Shown piece after piece: positions 52,541 to 61,421 of a stretch of DNA of 64,000 bases. The stretch is taken from the NCBI RefSeq assembly GCF_025264685.1, contig NZ_CP073721.1, forward strand, positions 487,001 to 551,000, in the 5' to 3' direction. The notes below the pieces were generated by a model. That model did not search any database and was not told where the DNA came from. It saw only the letters and a list, made by a program, of their open reading frames with translations. Position 1 is the stretch's first letter, and every line of letters begins with the position of its first letter. The DNA comes from Dactylosporangium roseum (GTDB lineage Bacteria; Actinomycetota; Actinomycetes; Mycobacteriales; Micromonosporaceae). Both the position numbers and the translations under genes were made by a program.

Positions 52541-53626
52541 TCAGCCGCAGGTGTCGCGCAGGATCCGCAGGGTGTTGTCCCAGCCGAGTTTCCGCAGGTC
52601 CGTCTCGGACCAGCCGCGGGAGCGCAGCTCCTCGAACAGTCGCGGATAGGCGGAGACGTCGGGCAGGCCGTCCGGCAGCACCTCGGTGCCGTCGAAGTCA
52701 CCGCCCAGGCCGATGGCGTCGACCCCGGCGACCTCGCGGATGTGCTCGACGTGGTCGGCGACGTCGCGGACTCCGGAGGGCGGGCAGGGGTTGGCGGTGA
52801 TCCAGGCGAGGTGTTCCCGGTGGAACTCGGGTGTGCCCCACTCGGCCTCGATCGAGTCCTCGACGCGGTACAGCTCGTCGCCCCACTGCCGGCACGGCTC
52901 GTTGAGGAAGAACGGCACGAACGCCACCATGACCACGCCGTTGCTGTCGCGGACCCGTTCGAGCACGTCGTCGGGGACGTTGCGCGGATGGTCGCAGAGC
53001 GCCCGGGCCGAGGAGTGCGAGAAGAACGCCGGCGCGGTCGAGGTGTCCAGAGCGGCGTGCATGGTGCTCGGCGCCACGTGGGAGAGGTCGACGAGCATGC
53101 CGAGGTGGTTGAGCTCGCGGACCACCTCGTGCCCGAACGGCGACAGCCCGCCGACGGCCGGCTCGTCGGTCGCACTGTCCGCCCATGCCGTGTTCCGGGT
53201 GTGGGTGAGCGTGAGGTACCGCACACCGAGCCGGTGCAGCGCCCGCAGTACCGCCAGCGAATTGTCCAGGCAGTGACCGCCCTCGGCGCCGAGCAGCGAG
53301 GCGATCCGGCCGGACGCGGCGATCCGCTCGACGTCGTCGGCGCAGGTCGCGATGGCGAGGTCGGCGGGGTGCCGGGCCACCATGCGCCGGACCAGGTCGA
53401 CCTGCTCCAGCACCTGGACGGTGGCCTTGGACTCGGCCCGGTCGCAGGGCACGTAGACCGACCAGAACTGCGCTCCGACCGCGCCCTTGCGCAGCCGGGG
53501 CAGGTCCGTGTGCAGGCCCTCCGAGCTCAGGTCCGAGCCGAGGTCGAGGTGCTCATGGGGGTCGTGGACCCGAAGTCGCCACGGAAGGTCGTTGTGTCCG
53601 TCGATGACCGGAACGACAATGCTCAT
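52541..53626 (-). CDS. Membrane-dipeptidase (M19) family zinc peptidase
   Basis: 361 residues with the M19 metal ligands: IDGHNDLPW (His11, Asp13), the bridging Glu in [30 protein letters not shown] (His) and the Asp in [12 protein letters not shown]. No signal peptide, so probably cytoplasmic despite the family name. It would cleave dipeptides, including D-amino-acid-containing ones. ATG 53626 lies six bases after TAAGGT, so the message is likely leaderless. Confidence 0.93.
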   Translation of the reverse strand: MSIVVPVIDGHNDLPWRLRVHDPHEHLDLGSDLSSEGLHTDLPRLRKGAVGAQFWSVYVPCDRAESKATVQVLEQVDLVRRMVARHPADLAIATCADDVERIAASGRIASLLGAEGGHCLDNSLAVLRALHRLGVRYLTLTHTRNTAWADSATDEPAVGGLSPFGHEVVRELNHLGMLVDLSHVAPSTMHAALDTSTAPAFFSHSSARALCDHPRNVPDDVLERVRDSNGVVMVAFVPFFLNEPCRQWGDELYRVEDSIEAEWGTPEFHREHLAWITANPCPPSGVRDVADHVEHIREVAGVDAIGLGGDFDGTEVLPDGLPDVSAYPRLFEELRSRGWSETDLRKLGWDNTLRILRDTCG

Positions 53627-53718
53627 GGGTAGACCTTAAGGCGACCCGATATGCGCGTTTTGCCGCCATGATGCGAAGCGTCCTCATATGGTGAACTCGG
53701 CCAACGTGAGGGGGAGCC

Positions 53719-53961
53719 ATGGGCAAGGCAAAGAAGAACAGCAACTTCGACAGCCGGGCCAGCCGCGGCATCAGCCGGAGCGACGACGATTTCGGCCACC
53801 CGGACGACGACCGTTCCGGCGACATGACGATCTCGCCCGACATGATCGGGTCCGGCGAGTCGACGAACGCCAACACGGCGACCATGCGGGCCAAGACCAA
53901 GATGCAGCAGGACCAGCAGACCTCGTTGCAGGACAAGCGGGGCAACCTGCCGGACCGGTAG
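53719..53961 (+). CDS. Small hydrophilic disordered protein
   Basis: 80 residues, highly charged, no hydrophobic segment: a basic start (GKAKKNSNFDSRASRG), an acidic middle (DDDFGHPDDDRSGD) and a Q/T/K-rich end. The strong GAGGGGGAGCC before ATG supports translation. Resembles small actinobacterial stress-associated hydrophilic proteins in composition only; no family is recognised. Confidence 0.7.
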   Translation: MGKAKKNSNFDSRASRGISRSDDDFGHPDDDRSGDMTISPDMIGSGESTNANTATMRAKTKMQQDQQTSLQDKRGNLPDR

Positions 53962-54063
53962 CGAGCGGCGTCGACGCCCGCGAGCTGACGGGGGATCCCG
54001 GGTGTCGGCGGCATGTGTGCGGGACGGGCGATCGTGGCGAACCCACGGCCCGTCCCGCATGCG

Positions 54064-54921
54064 TCACAGCGACTTGGTGTAGATCCAGAAGATCCGTTCG
54101 ATGCGTGCCGCGATCGTCTTCGAGTAGAAGCCGATCGGCCCGACCCAGCCGATCTGCGCCGTTTCCAGCCCGGCGGCGTGCTGGTCGGCCAGGCAACGCC
54201 GCAGCAGCACCCGCCCGACGCCGAGCCCTTCGGCGGCTGGCGCGGTCCCCATCGGGCCGAACCAGCTCGGCCGGTTGGCGCCGTACGCGGCGAACCCGAG
54301 GATCTCGCCGTCCCGCACCGCGACGTAGCAGCCGGCGCCGGCGCGGCCGATCGACTGCCCGACCTCCCACGCCCACCCGTCGCCCCAGATGCCGCGCACC
54401 CACTCGGTCGTGTCGACCCCGGCGGGCAGCACCTTGACCCCGGCCGCGGTCACCGGCTCGGCGCCCTGGCCGGCGGTCCGCAGGTCGGCGGTCATGTTCG
54501 AGGCGGTGGCGCCGACCTGGTACCCGGCGCGGAGGGCCAGGCAGATCGCGGGCGTGTACCGGACGTCGATGCCCGGCCACGCGTAACACGGCGGGTTTCC
54601 ACCCAGCCGCACCTGCTCGGCGCCGAGCCCCGCGAGCCGCTGCTCGGCCGCGACGAGCAGGGCGCGGCCGATCCCGCGCCGCCGGTGTCCCGGCCGGACG
54701 GCCAGCAGCTCGACGTGCCCGAGTTTGGGGTCCTTGTCGCTGATCGACCCGAAGACGACCCCGGCGCCGTCGCCGGTGGTGAGCCGGAAGCCCCGCCGCC
54801 CGGCCGGCGGCCTGCTCAGCCGCTCGACGATGGCGGCCGCCTCGCCGGCGTCCTCGGGCAGGTCGAGGGCTTCCGCGCAGATCGCGCTCGCCCCGGCGAC
54901 GTCCTCAAGCTCCACGATCAT
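54064..54921 (-). CDS. GNAT-family acetyltransferase, tandem domain
   Basis: 285 residues. The N-terminal half has LLAVRPGHRRRGIGRALLVAAEQ, a strong acetyl-CoA-binding loop; the C-terminal half has a second GNAT domain with APAAEGLGVGRVLLRRCLADQ and GFYSKTI near the end. The ATG lies six bases after TATGTT, so leaderless. It lies downstream of the membrane subtilase gene in the same direction (60-bp gap). Substrate unknown. Confidence 0.85.
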   Translation of the reverse strand: MIVELEDVAGASAICAEALDLPEDAGEAAAIVERLSRPPAGRRGFRLTTGDGAGVVFGSISDKDPKLGHVELLAVRPGHRRRGIGRALLVAAEQRLAGLGAEQVRLGGNPPCYAWPGIDVRYTPAICLALRAGYQVGATASNMTADLRTAGQGAEPVTAAGVKVLPAGVDTTEWVRGIWGDGWAWEVGQSIGRAGAGCYVAVRDGEILGFAAYGANRPSWFGPMGTAPAAEGLGVGRVLLRRCLADQHAAGLETAQIGWVGPIGFYSKTIAARIERIFWIYTKSL

Positions 54922-54981
54922 TTGGCGAACATACCTAACTATTGCACTGGTGCCCCGGCGGCTCCCTGGCTCAGGACCCCT

Positions 54982-57327
54982 TCACGGTCGCGGGCGGGGG
55001 GCGGCGGCTGTCACGGCGGCGAAGGCGTCGACCAGGCCGGCGCCCACCACGTCGGCCGGGGTGCCGCAGGACTCGCCGGACGGCTGGGCCGGTCGGGCCG
55101 TGCGCTCCAGGATGGACCGGGTCGCCTCGATGTCGCCGATCAGCGCCGGGTTGGCCGACCACATCAGCGCCACCACGCCCGCGACGTGCGGCGTGGCCAT
55201 CGACGTGCCGCTCAGGTAACCGTAGCGGCCGCCCGGCAGCGCCGACAGGACATCGACGCCGGGGGCCATCAGGTCGGGCTTCGTCAGGCCGTCGGGGGTC
55301 GGGCCGCGGCTCGAGAACGACGCCACCTCGCTGACCCGGTCGACCGCGCCGATCGTGAACGTCGACGGATACAGGGACGGGGGATCGGTGATCGTCTCGC
55401 AGCGGGGGCCCGTGTTGCCGGCCGCGGCGACGAAGAAGATGCCGGCCGCGGCGAAAGCGTCGACGGCCGGGCGCAGCGACGGCAGGCCACAGCCCTCGAC
55501 CGACGGGCAGCCCCAGGAGTTGGTGAGGACCTGCGGGGCGCGCTCCGGACGGCCGGCGTGCCAGGGGTCGGCGCCGGACGGGTATGGCGCCAGCATGAAC
55601 TGTAGGCAGGTCAGGTAGTTGGCCATGCTGCCGAGGTTGCGCGGGAGGTTTTCGCAGGCGATCCACTGCGCGCCGGGCGCCACGCCCACTTTGGCGCCGA
55701 CCGCGGTGGCGAGCGTGTGGGTGCCGTGGCCGTTGTTGTCCGTCGGGGTCGCGCCCCCACCGTACGGATTGAGCCACGAATCGTCGCCGCCGCGGAAGTT
55801 GCCGCGCAGCGCCGGGTGGGCGCCGTCGACGCCGGAGTCGGAGCTGCCGACCACGATGCCCTTGCCGGTGCCGAACCGCTGCCAGACCGCGTCGGCGCCG
55901 ATGAGCGTGAGGTTCCACTGCGGTGACGCCGGCGCGTCGACCGTGCCGCGCATCGGCGGCGCAGGCGCGGGCAGCGGCCGCAGATGCGGGTTGAGCAGCA
56001 CCTTGGCGACATCGGAGCGGCTCTCCAGCCACTGTCGCACGACTGGCCCGGCGTCCACCTCGACGCCGTTGACGAGGTAGAACGGGGTGAACTTCAGGCC
56101 CTTGTCGCGCAGCGCCTTGCGCAGCGGGGCCTGCGAGCGCTCGGCCGTGCCGACCAGTCGCTGGTACGTCTGCCGGATGCGCCCCGTGCGGTCGCCGACA
56201 CCGCTCAATCCGCTCAGGTCGGCCTGCTCCTTCATGACGACGAACAGCCGCTCGCCGGCGAACCCGGGCTGGCCCACCGCCGTGTAGATCACCGCGCCGC
56301 CGATCGCCACCACCGCGGCGGTGACCCCGGCGGCCCAGGCGTGCCACCGCGCCCGGCGCAGCGCCACCAGCGTCACGACGGCGACGAGCAGCGCCACCCC
56401 CAGGGTCGCGACCGCGCCGACCAGCCCCCAGAACAGCTCGTCGCGCAGGCCGAGGATCAGCGACGTCTCGTCCGGGTCGATCATGCCCAGCGGCCCGAAG
56501 ATCGCGGGGGTCAGCAGCGCCACGATCGACGGCCGCCCCTTGCGGTGCAACGCGGCCAGCGCGAACGCGACCGGCGGCACCGCCACCACCGCGAGGAGCT
56601 GCACGGCGGGCAGGCCGACGCCGGCGGTCAGCGCGGTGAGCCCGACCCCGATCGCCAGCCCGCCGACGATCGCGCCGGCCCAGTCGTCGCGGAAGTGCAC
56701 GGCGATCGCGGCGATCGCCGACAGCGGCCGGGCCGCGAGCCAGCTCACCGCGAGCGCGGCGAGCAGCGCCAGCACGGTCTCCAGCCGGCCGCCGAACGAG
56801 CCGACCCACAGCCACGGCAGCAGCATGAGCAGCCCGACGGCCAGCGACAGCCAGAACAGCCAGCCGTCGGCGTGCTCGCGGCGCCCGGTGACGGCCCGGT
56901 GGGCGGCCGCGACGATCGCCGCGACGGTCGCGAGGACGGCGAGGTAGAGCTCATGGTAGGTGTTCGGGATCAGGCGAGCGGCGCCGAGCAGCCCGCCGAA
57001 CAGCGTGAGGAGCAGCCACTGCCGCCCGGCGAGGCGGGCGAACCACATCCGCGACAGCAGGCTCAGCAGCAACGCGGGCACACCCGTCAACAGCGTGGTC
57101 AGCACGGCGCCGAGCAGCCAGAACGGCAGCGGCATCGACAGCCCGCTGATCACCAGCGTGTCGCCGACCAGCCAGAGCACCGCGTTGACCACGACGACGA
57201 CGCCGACGGTCCACAACCCCACCAGGACGGTGAGCGCCACTGCCCAACCGCGGCTCGGCGGCCCGGACGGCTCAGAAGGCCCGGGCGGCCCGGGCGGCAC
57301 CGGGAGGGGCGCGGAGTCCTCAGCCAT
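54982..57327 (-). CDS. Polytopic membrane S8 subtilisin-like protease
   Basis: 781 residues. A Pro-rich cytoplasmic start is followed by about 330 residues of transmembrane helices (about ten), then an I9-like propeptide segment (FTPFYLVNGVEVDAGPVVRQ) and a full subtilisin domain with Asp in GSSDSGVDGAHP (about 496), His in NNGHGTHTLAT (about 534) and Ser in LSGTSMATPHVAG (about 707). The catalytic domain should lie outside, tethered by the membrane bundle instead of a signal peptide. Divergent from the FAD oxidoreductase by 75 bp. Confidence 0.87.
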   Translation of the reverse strand: MAEDSAPLPVPPGPPGPSEPSGPPSRGWAVALTVLVGLWTVGVVVVVNAVLWLVGDTLVISGLSMPLPFWLLGAVLTTLLTGVPALLLSLLSRMWFARLAGRQWLLLTLFGGLLGAARLIPNTYHELYLAVLATVAAIVAAAHRAVTGRREHADGWLFWLSLAVGLLMLLPWLWVGSFGGRLETVLALLAALAVSWLAARPLSAIAAIAVHFRDDWAGAIVGGLAIGVGLTALTAGVGLPAVQLLAVVAVPPVAFALAALHRKGRPSIVALLTPAIFGPLGMIDPDETSLILGLRDELFWGLVGAVATLGVALLVAVVTLVALRRARWHAWAAGVTAAVVAIGGAVIYTAVGQPGFAGERLFVVMKEQADLSGLSGVGDRTGRIRQTYQRLVGTAERSQAPLRKALRDKGLKFTPFYLVNGVEVDAGPVVRQWLESRSDVAKVLLNPHLRPLPAPAPPMRGTVDAPASPQWNLTLIGADAVWQRFGTGKGIVVGSSDSGVDGAHPALRGNFRGGDDSWLNPYGGGATPTDNNGHGTHTLATAVGAKVGVAPGAQWIACENLPRNLGSMANYLTCLQFMLAPYPSGADPWHAGRPERAPQVLTNSWGCPSVEGCGLPSLRPAVDAFAAAGIFFVAAAGNTGPRCETITDPPSLYPSTFTIGAVDRVSEVASFSSRGPTPDGLTKPDLMAPGVDVLSALPGGRYGYLSGTSMATPHVAGVVALMWSANPALIGDIEATRSILERTARPAQPSGESCGTPADVVGAGLVDAFAAVTAAAPRPRP

Positions 57328-57402
57328 GCCCGGACTCTACGACGCCGGTATGACATTCGCGGGGGAGCGTGAAGGTGGGGCCAGGGCGGGCAGACTGAGG
57401 GT

Positions 57403-58968
57403 ATGACGGAGACGGTCGACGCAGTCGTCGTGGGTGCCGGTCACAACGGACTGGTCGCCGCCAACCTGCTCGCCGACGCGGGCTGGGACGTCGTGGTGCT
57501 GGAGGCCACCGAGCACGTGGGCGGCGCGGTCCGCTCCGGCGAGATCCTCCCGGGCTTCGTGAACGACCTGTGCAGCTCGTTCTATCCGCTCGGCGCCGCG
57601 TCGCCCGTGCTGCGGCACCTGGACCTCGAGTCACACGGCCTGCGATGGAGCCACGCCCCCGAGGTCGTCGCCCACCTCTTCCCCGACGGCCGCGCCGCGG
57701 TGCTCAGCCGGGAGCTGGACCTCACGGCGGCGTCGCTGGACGCCTTCGCACCCGGTGACGGCAGGCGTTTTCAGCGGTTGTACGGCGAATGGCGACGCAT
57801 CGCGGACGACCTCGTCCCGTCGCTGCTGACCCCGTTTCCGCCGATCCGGTCGGGTGCCCGGCTCGCGGCCCGGGCCGGACTCGGGGGCGCGCTGCGGCTG
57901 GGCAGGCGGTTCCTGGTCCCGGCCCGGGCTTTGGGCGAGGAGCTGTTCCGAGGTGACGGCGGCCGGATGTTGCTCGTCGGCCTGGCCCTGCACACCGACC
58001 TCGCCCCGGACGACGCCGCGAGCGGGGGGTTCGGCTGGCTGCTGGCGATGCTCGGCCAGCAGCACGGCTTCCCGGTCCCCGTCGGCGGCGCGCAACAGCT
58101 CACGGACGCCCTGGTCCGCCGCTTCGACGGGGTCGTGCACCGCCGGGCGCTCGTCGACCGGGTGATCGTCGGAGGCGGCCGGGCGCTGGGTGTGCGCTGC
58201 GCCGACGGCCGCCTCTTCCGCGCCCGCCGGGCGGTGCTCGCCGACGTGCCGGCGCCCAGCCTGTACCGCGGCCTTGTCGATGCCGGTGACCTGCCACCCC
58301 GGCTGCTGGCGGATCTGGAGGGCTTCGGCTGGGACAACCCGACGCTGAAGATCGACTGGGCGCTGTCCGGGCCGGTCCCGTGGATCGCGCCGGAGGTCGG
58401 GCGGGCCGGCACCGTCCATCTGGGCGTCGAGCCGTACCGGTACGCGGCCGACCTCGCCCTCGGCCGGCCGCCGGAGGAGCCGTTCCTGCTCGTCGGGCAG
58501 ATGACCACGGCGGATCCGACCCGATCGCCGGTGGGCACGGAGACGCTGTGGGCCTATACACACCTGCCGCGCGGTGTCCGGCCCGACGAGGTCGACGCCC
58601 AGGTGGGCCGGGTCGAGGACACGCTGCGCCGGCACGCGCCCGGCTTCGACGACCTGGTGCTGGAGCGGCACGTCGCCGGCCCCGCCGACCTGGAGGCGAA
58701 GAACCCGTCACTCGTCGACGGAGCGATCAACGGCGGCACCGCCAGCGCGTACCAACAACTCCTCTGGCGCCCGGTGACCGGACTCGGCCGGGCCGACACC
58801 CCGATCGACCGGCTGTTCCTGGCGAGCTCCAGCGCCCACCCGGGCGGCGGCGTGCACGGCGCGGCGGGCGCGAACGCGGCCCGCGCGGCCCTCGCGCGGC
58901 ACCGCCCGCTGCTGGGTGACGTCTACGCCACCGGAGTGCGGGCCGCCATGCGGGCGATCTACCGCTGA
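57403..58968 (+). CDS. Phytoene desaturase-like FAD oxidoreductase
   Basis: 521 residues. The N-terminal FAD/NAD motif is AVVVGAGHNGLVAANLLADAG with the second-strand Glu in VVVLEATEHVGGAVRS; the C-terminal LFLASSSAHPGGGVHGAAG is the FAD-binding motif of the CrtI/amine-oxidase superfamily. GFPVPVGGAQQLTDALVRRF is the typical NAD(P)/FAD oxidoreductase central region. No carotenoid gene is adjacent, so the substrate is open. The ATG is six bases after CAGACT. Converges on the SRPBCC gene with a 10-bp overlap. Confidence 0.87.
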   Translation: MTETVDAVVVGAGHNGLVAANLLADAGWDVVVLEATEHVGGAVRSGEILPGFVNDLCSSFYPLGAASPVLRHLDLESHGLRWSHAPEVVAHLFPDGRAAVLSRELDLTAASLDAFAPGDGRRFQRLYGEWRRIADDLVPSLLTPFPPIRSGARLAARAGLGGALRLGRRFLVPARALGEELFRGDGGRMLLVGLALHTDLAPDDAASGGFGWLLAMLGQQHGFPVPVGGAQQLTDALVRRFDGVVHRRALVDRVIVGGGRALGVRCADGRLFRARRAVLADVPAPSLYRGLVDAGDLPPRLLADLEGFGWDNPTLKIDWALSGPVPWIAPEVGRAGTVHLGVEPYRYAADLALGRPPEEPFLLVGQMTTADPTRSPVGTETLWAYTHLPRGVRPDEVDAQVGRVEDTLRRHAPGFDDLVLERHVAGPADLEAKNPSLVDGAINGGTASAYQQLLWRPVTGLGRADTPIDRLFLASSSAHPGGGVHGAAGANAARAALARHRPLLGDVYATGVRAAMRAIYR

Positions 58969-59405
58969 ACGGGGCGGTGCTCGGCCAGGTCGGCCAGGCG
59001 CCGCAGCGCCTCGGTGTTGCGGTAGTGCAGGACCAAGTCGCCGATCTTGTTCCGCACGCCGACCAGCGGCCCGTCGGTGAAGTGCTCCTGCATGGTCACC
59101 CTGGTCGCCGCTTCGTCGAGCGGGTCGAGCGTCATCCGCACGTAGCCCGCGCCGAACGGCCACAGATGCACCTTGAGCAGCAGCATCCGTCCCGGATCCC
59201 AGTCGACGGACTCGCTGCGGTCGTTGACCGACACCGGCCACGGGCCCGCCCTGTGATGCAGCCGGGTGCCCGGCTGCGGCCAGCCGGTGTCGACGTCGCG
59301 GACGTGTGCTGTGCCGACGACCCAGTCGCTGTAGGCCCAGCCGTCGGACAGGACCGTGTAGACCCGGTCGGCCGGCGCGCGGATGATGCGTTCGGTGATG
59401 GACAC
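58959..59405 (-). CDS. SRPBCC-family (START-like) protein
   Basis: 148 residues. The helix-grip fold pattern is visible: ITERIIRAPADRVYTVLSDG start, YVRMTLDPL and TRVTMQEHFTDGP strands, and the long C-terminal helix (HYRNTEALRRLADLAE). Such small proteins bind hydrophobic ligands or act as polyketide or lipid binding modules. GTG 59405 start. The overlap with the FAD oxidoreductase suggests only a compact genome; a shared pathway is possible. Confidence 0.83.
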   Translation of the reverse strand: MSITERIIRAPADRVYTVLSDGWAYSDWVVGTAHVRDVDTGWPQPGTRLHHRAGPWPVSVNDRSESVDWDPGRMLLLKVHLWPFGAGYVRMTLDPLDEAATRVTMQEHFTDGPLVGVRNKIGDLVLHYRNTEALRRLADLAEHRPVQR

Positions 59406-59471
59406 GACCCTGTGATTCCCGGCCGGGCCCGTCCCACACCAATGCGCGAAAGCCGCGGCTACCGTATGAGG

Positions 59472-61319
59472 GTGCGTCGTGAACCCTCCACGTCCCGTTT
59501 CGAGGCCGGCCGGCTCTCACCCGCCCGCAGGGCGGCGGACGTCGCGCGGCTGCGCCGCGAGCGCTTCGACGTGTTGATCATCGGTGGCGGGATCACCGGC
59601 GTCGGCGCCGCGCTCGACGCGGCGTCCCGCGGGCTGTCCGTCGCGCTCGTCGAGGCCCGTGACCTGGCATCGGGCACGTCCAGCCGGTCGTCGAAGCTGA
59701 TCCACGGCGGCCTGCGGTATCTCGAACAGCTCGAGTTCGGCCTGGTCGCCGAGGCACTCCAGGAGCGCGGCCTGCTGGCCACCCGACTGGCGCCGCACCT
59801 CGTCCGCCCGGTGCCGATCCTGGTGCCGCTGCCCGCGCGCCGCGGCCGCACCGGGCTCGCCCAGCGGGTCTGGCAGCGGGCCTATTACGGCACCGGCGTC
59901 GGGCTCTACGACGCGTTCGCGTCCGTCGCCCAGTTGCACGGGTCCGCGCCGCGGGGCATGCCGCTGCACCGGCACCTGTCGCGGACCGAGACGCACCGGC
60001 GCTTCCCCTCGCTGCGCGAGGACGCGATCAGCGGCGCAATCCAGTACTTCGACGGCCAGGTCGACGACGCCCGCCTGGTCGCCACCGTCGCCCGGACCGC
60101 GGCGAGCCTCGGCGCCGCGATCGTGCCCAGCGCCCGGGCCGTCGGCCTGCTGCGCGACGCCCGGGAGGTCACCGGCGTGCGGGTGCGCGACCTGGAGAGC
60201 CGCGAGGAGTTCGAGGTGCACGCCCGCACCGTCGTCGCGGCGACCGGGGTGTGGCTGGACGACATCGCCGGCCTGCTGTCCGGCGAGGGGCCGCGCGAGT
60301 CGGCCGGCATGCGGGTGCGCGCCAGCAAGGGGGTGCACCTGGTCGTGCCGCGCTCGGCGATCACCGGCGAGGCCGGCCTCATCCTGCGCACCCCGACCTC
60401 GGTGCTGTTCGTCATCCCGTGGGGCGGGCACTGGATCATCGGCACGACCGACACGGACTGGAACCTGGACCGCGGCCATCCGGCGGCGTCGGCGACCGAC
60501 ATCTCCTATCTGCTGGGCCAGGTCAACGCGGTCCTCGACCGCCCGCTCAGCACCACCGACATCGAGGGCGTCTACGCCGGCCTGCGCCCGCTGCTGTCCC
60601 GCGAGGCGAAGCAGCGCCAGCCGCACAGCCGCGACGAGCAGACCTCCACCCTGTCCCGGACCCACGCGGTTGTTGAACCGATGCTCGGCCTGATGCTGAT
60701 CGCCGGCGGGAAGTACACGACGTATCGCGTGATGGCGGCCGACGTCATCGACCGGGTCGCACACCGGCTGGGCGGCCTGCGCCGCCACGGCGGCCGGGTG
60801 CACGCCTCGCGGACCGCCGACCTGCCGTTGCTCGGCGCGGACGGCTACCATCCGCTGTGGACAAACCGGGCAGACCTGGCCCGGCGTCACGGCATCCCGG
60901 TGGGCGTGCTGGAGCACCTCCTGGAGCGATACGGTTCGCTGGCCTTCGAAGTGCTGGATCTCGACCTCGAGCTGCGGCGGGCGCTCCCGGGCGCGCCGGA
61001 GTACCTCGCGGCCGAGGTGGCGTATGCGGCCATGGCCGAGGGGGCACTGCACCTCGAGGACGTGCTGACCCGCCGCACGCGGATCTCGTTCGAGACCGAC
61101 CACCGGGGCGTCGTCTCGGCGGTCGAGGCGGCCGGGGTGATGGGCGACGTGCTCGGCTGGGACGCGGCGACCCGCACCCGCGAGGTCGACCACTACCTGG
61201 CCCGGGTCGCGGCGGAGCAGGAGTCCCAGACGATGCCCGACGACCTGACCGCCGACGCCGCCCGCCTGGGCGCCCCGGACGTGCGCGGCTTCATGGCCGA
61301 CCGCGCCGCCGCCCGCTGA
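59472..61319 (+). CDS. glpD: Glycerol-3-phosphate dehydrogenase, FAD-dependent
   Basis: 615 residues. FAD motif VLIIGGGITGVGAALDAASRG, VALVEARDLASGTSSRSS and SKLIHGGLRYLEQ (substrate region), WGGHWIIGTTDTDWN, and the C-terminal DAO_C helical domain. The enzyme oxidises glycerol-3-phosphate to DHAP at the membrane, passing electrons to quinone. GTG 59472 is favoured because TACCGT lies exactly six bases upstream, giving a leaderless message; ATG 59466 and 59442 are in frame. Palindrome copy 5 follows the stop. Confidence 0.92.
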   Translation: MRREPSTSRFEAGRLSPARRAADVARLRRERFDVLIIGGGITGVGAALDAASRGLSVALVEARDLASGTSSRSSKLIHGGLRYLEQLEFGLVAEALQERGLLATRLAPHLVRPVPILVPLPARRGRTGLAQRVWQRAYYGTGVGLYDAFASVAQLHGSAPRGMPLHRHLSRTETHRRFPSLREDAISGAIQYFDGQVDDARLVATVARTAASLGAAIVPSARAVGLLRDAREVTGVRVRDLESREEFEVHARTVVAATGVWLDDIAGLLSGEGPRESAGMRVRASKGVHLVVPRSAITGEAGLILRTPTSVLFVIPWGGHWIIGTTDTDWNLDRGHPAASATDISYLLGQVNAVLDRPLSTTDIEGVYAGLRPLLSREAKQRQPHSRDEQTSTLSRTHAVVEPMLGLMLIAGGKYTTYRVMAADVIDRVAHRLGGLRRHGGRVHASRTADLPLLGADGYHPLWTNRADLARRHGIPVGVLEHLLERYGSLAFEVLDLDLELRRALPGAPEYLAAEVAYAAMAEGALHLEDVLTRRTRISFETDHRGVVSAVEAAGVMGDVLGWDAATRTREVDHYLARVAAEQESQTMPDDLTADAARLGAPDVRGFMADRAAAR

Positions 61320-61338
61320 CCCACCCCCTTTGCTGCGT

Positions 61339-61409
61339 CGATCTTGCAGTTGTGGTGCCAGGACACTCCGGCAATGTCCGGTTTGGTGGGAACCACAACT
61401 GCAAGATCG
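61339..61409. repeat. Palindromic repeat element, copy 5 (divergent, inverted loop)
   Basis: Arms CGATCTTGCAGTTGTGGT and its complement (18 bp perfect) with a diverged loop in the same orientation as copy 3. The outer arms have decayed. Lies between convergent glpD and the GlcD-like oxidase. Followed by GGGTTAGGGTTAG. Confidence 0.9.
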
Positions 61410-61421
61410 AGAGGGTTAGGG

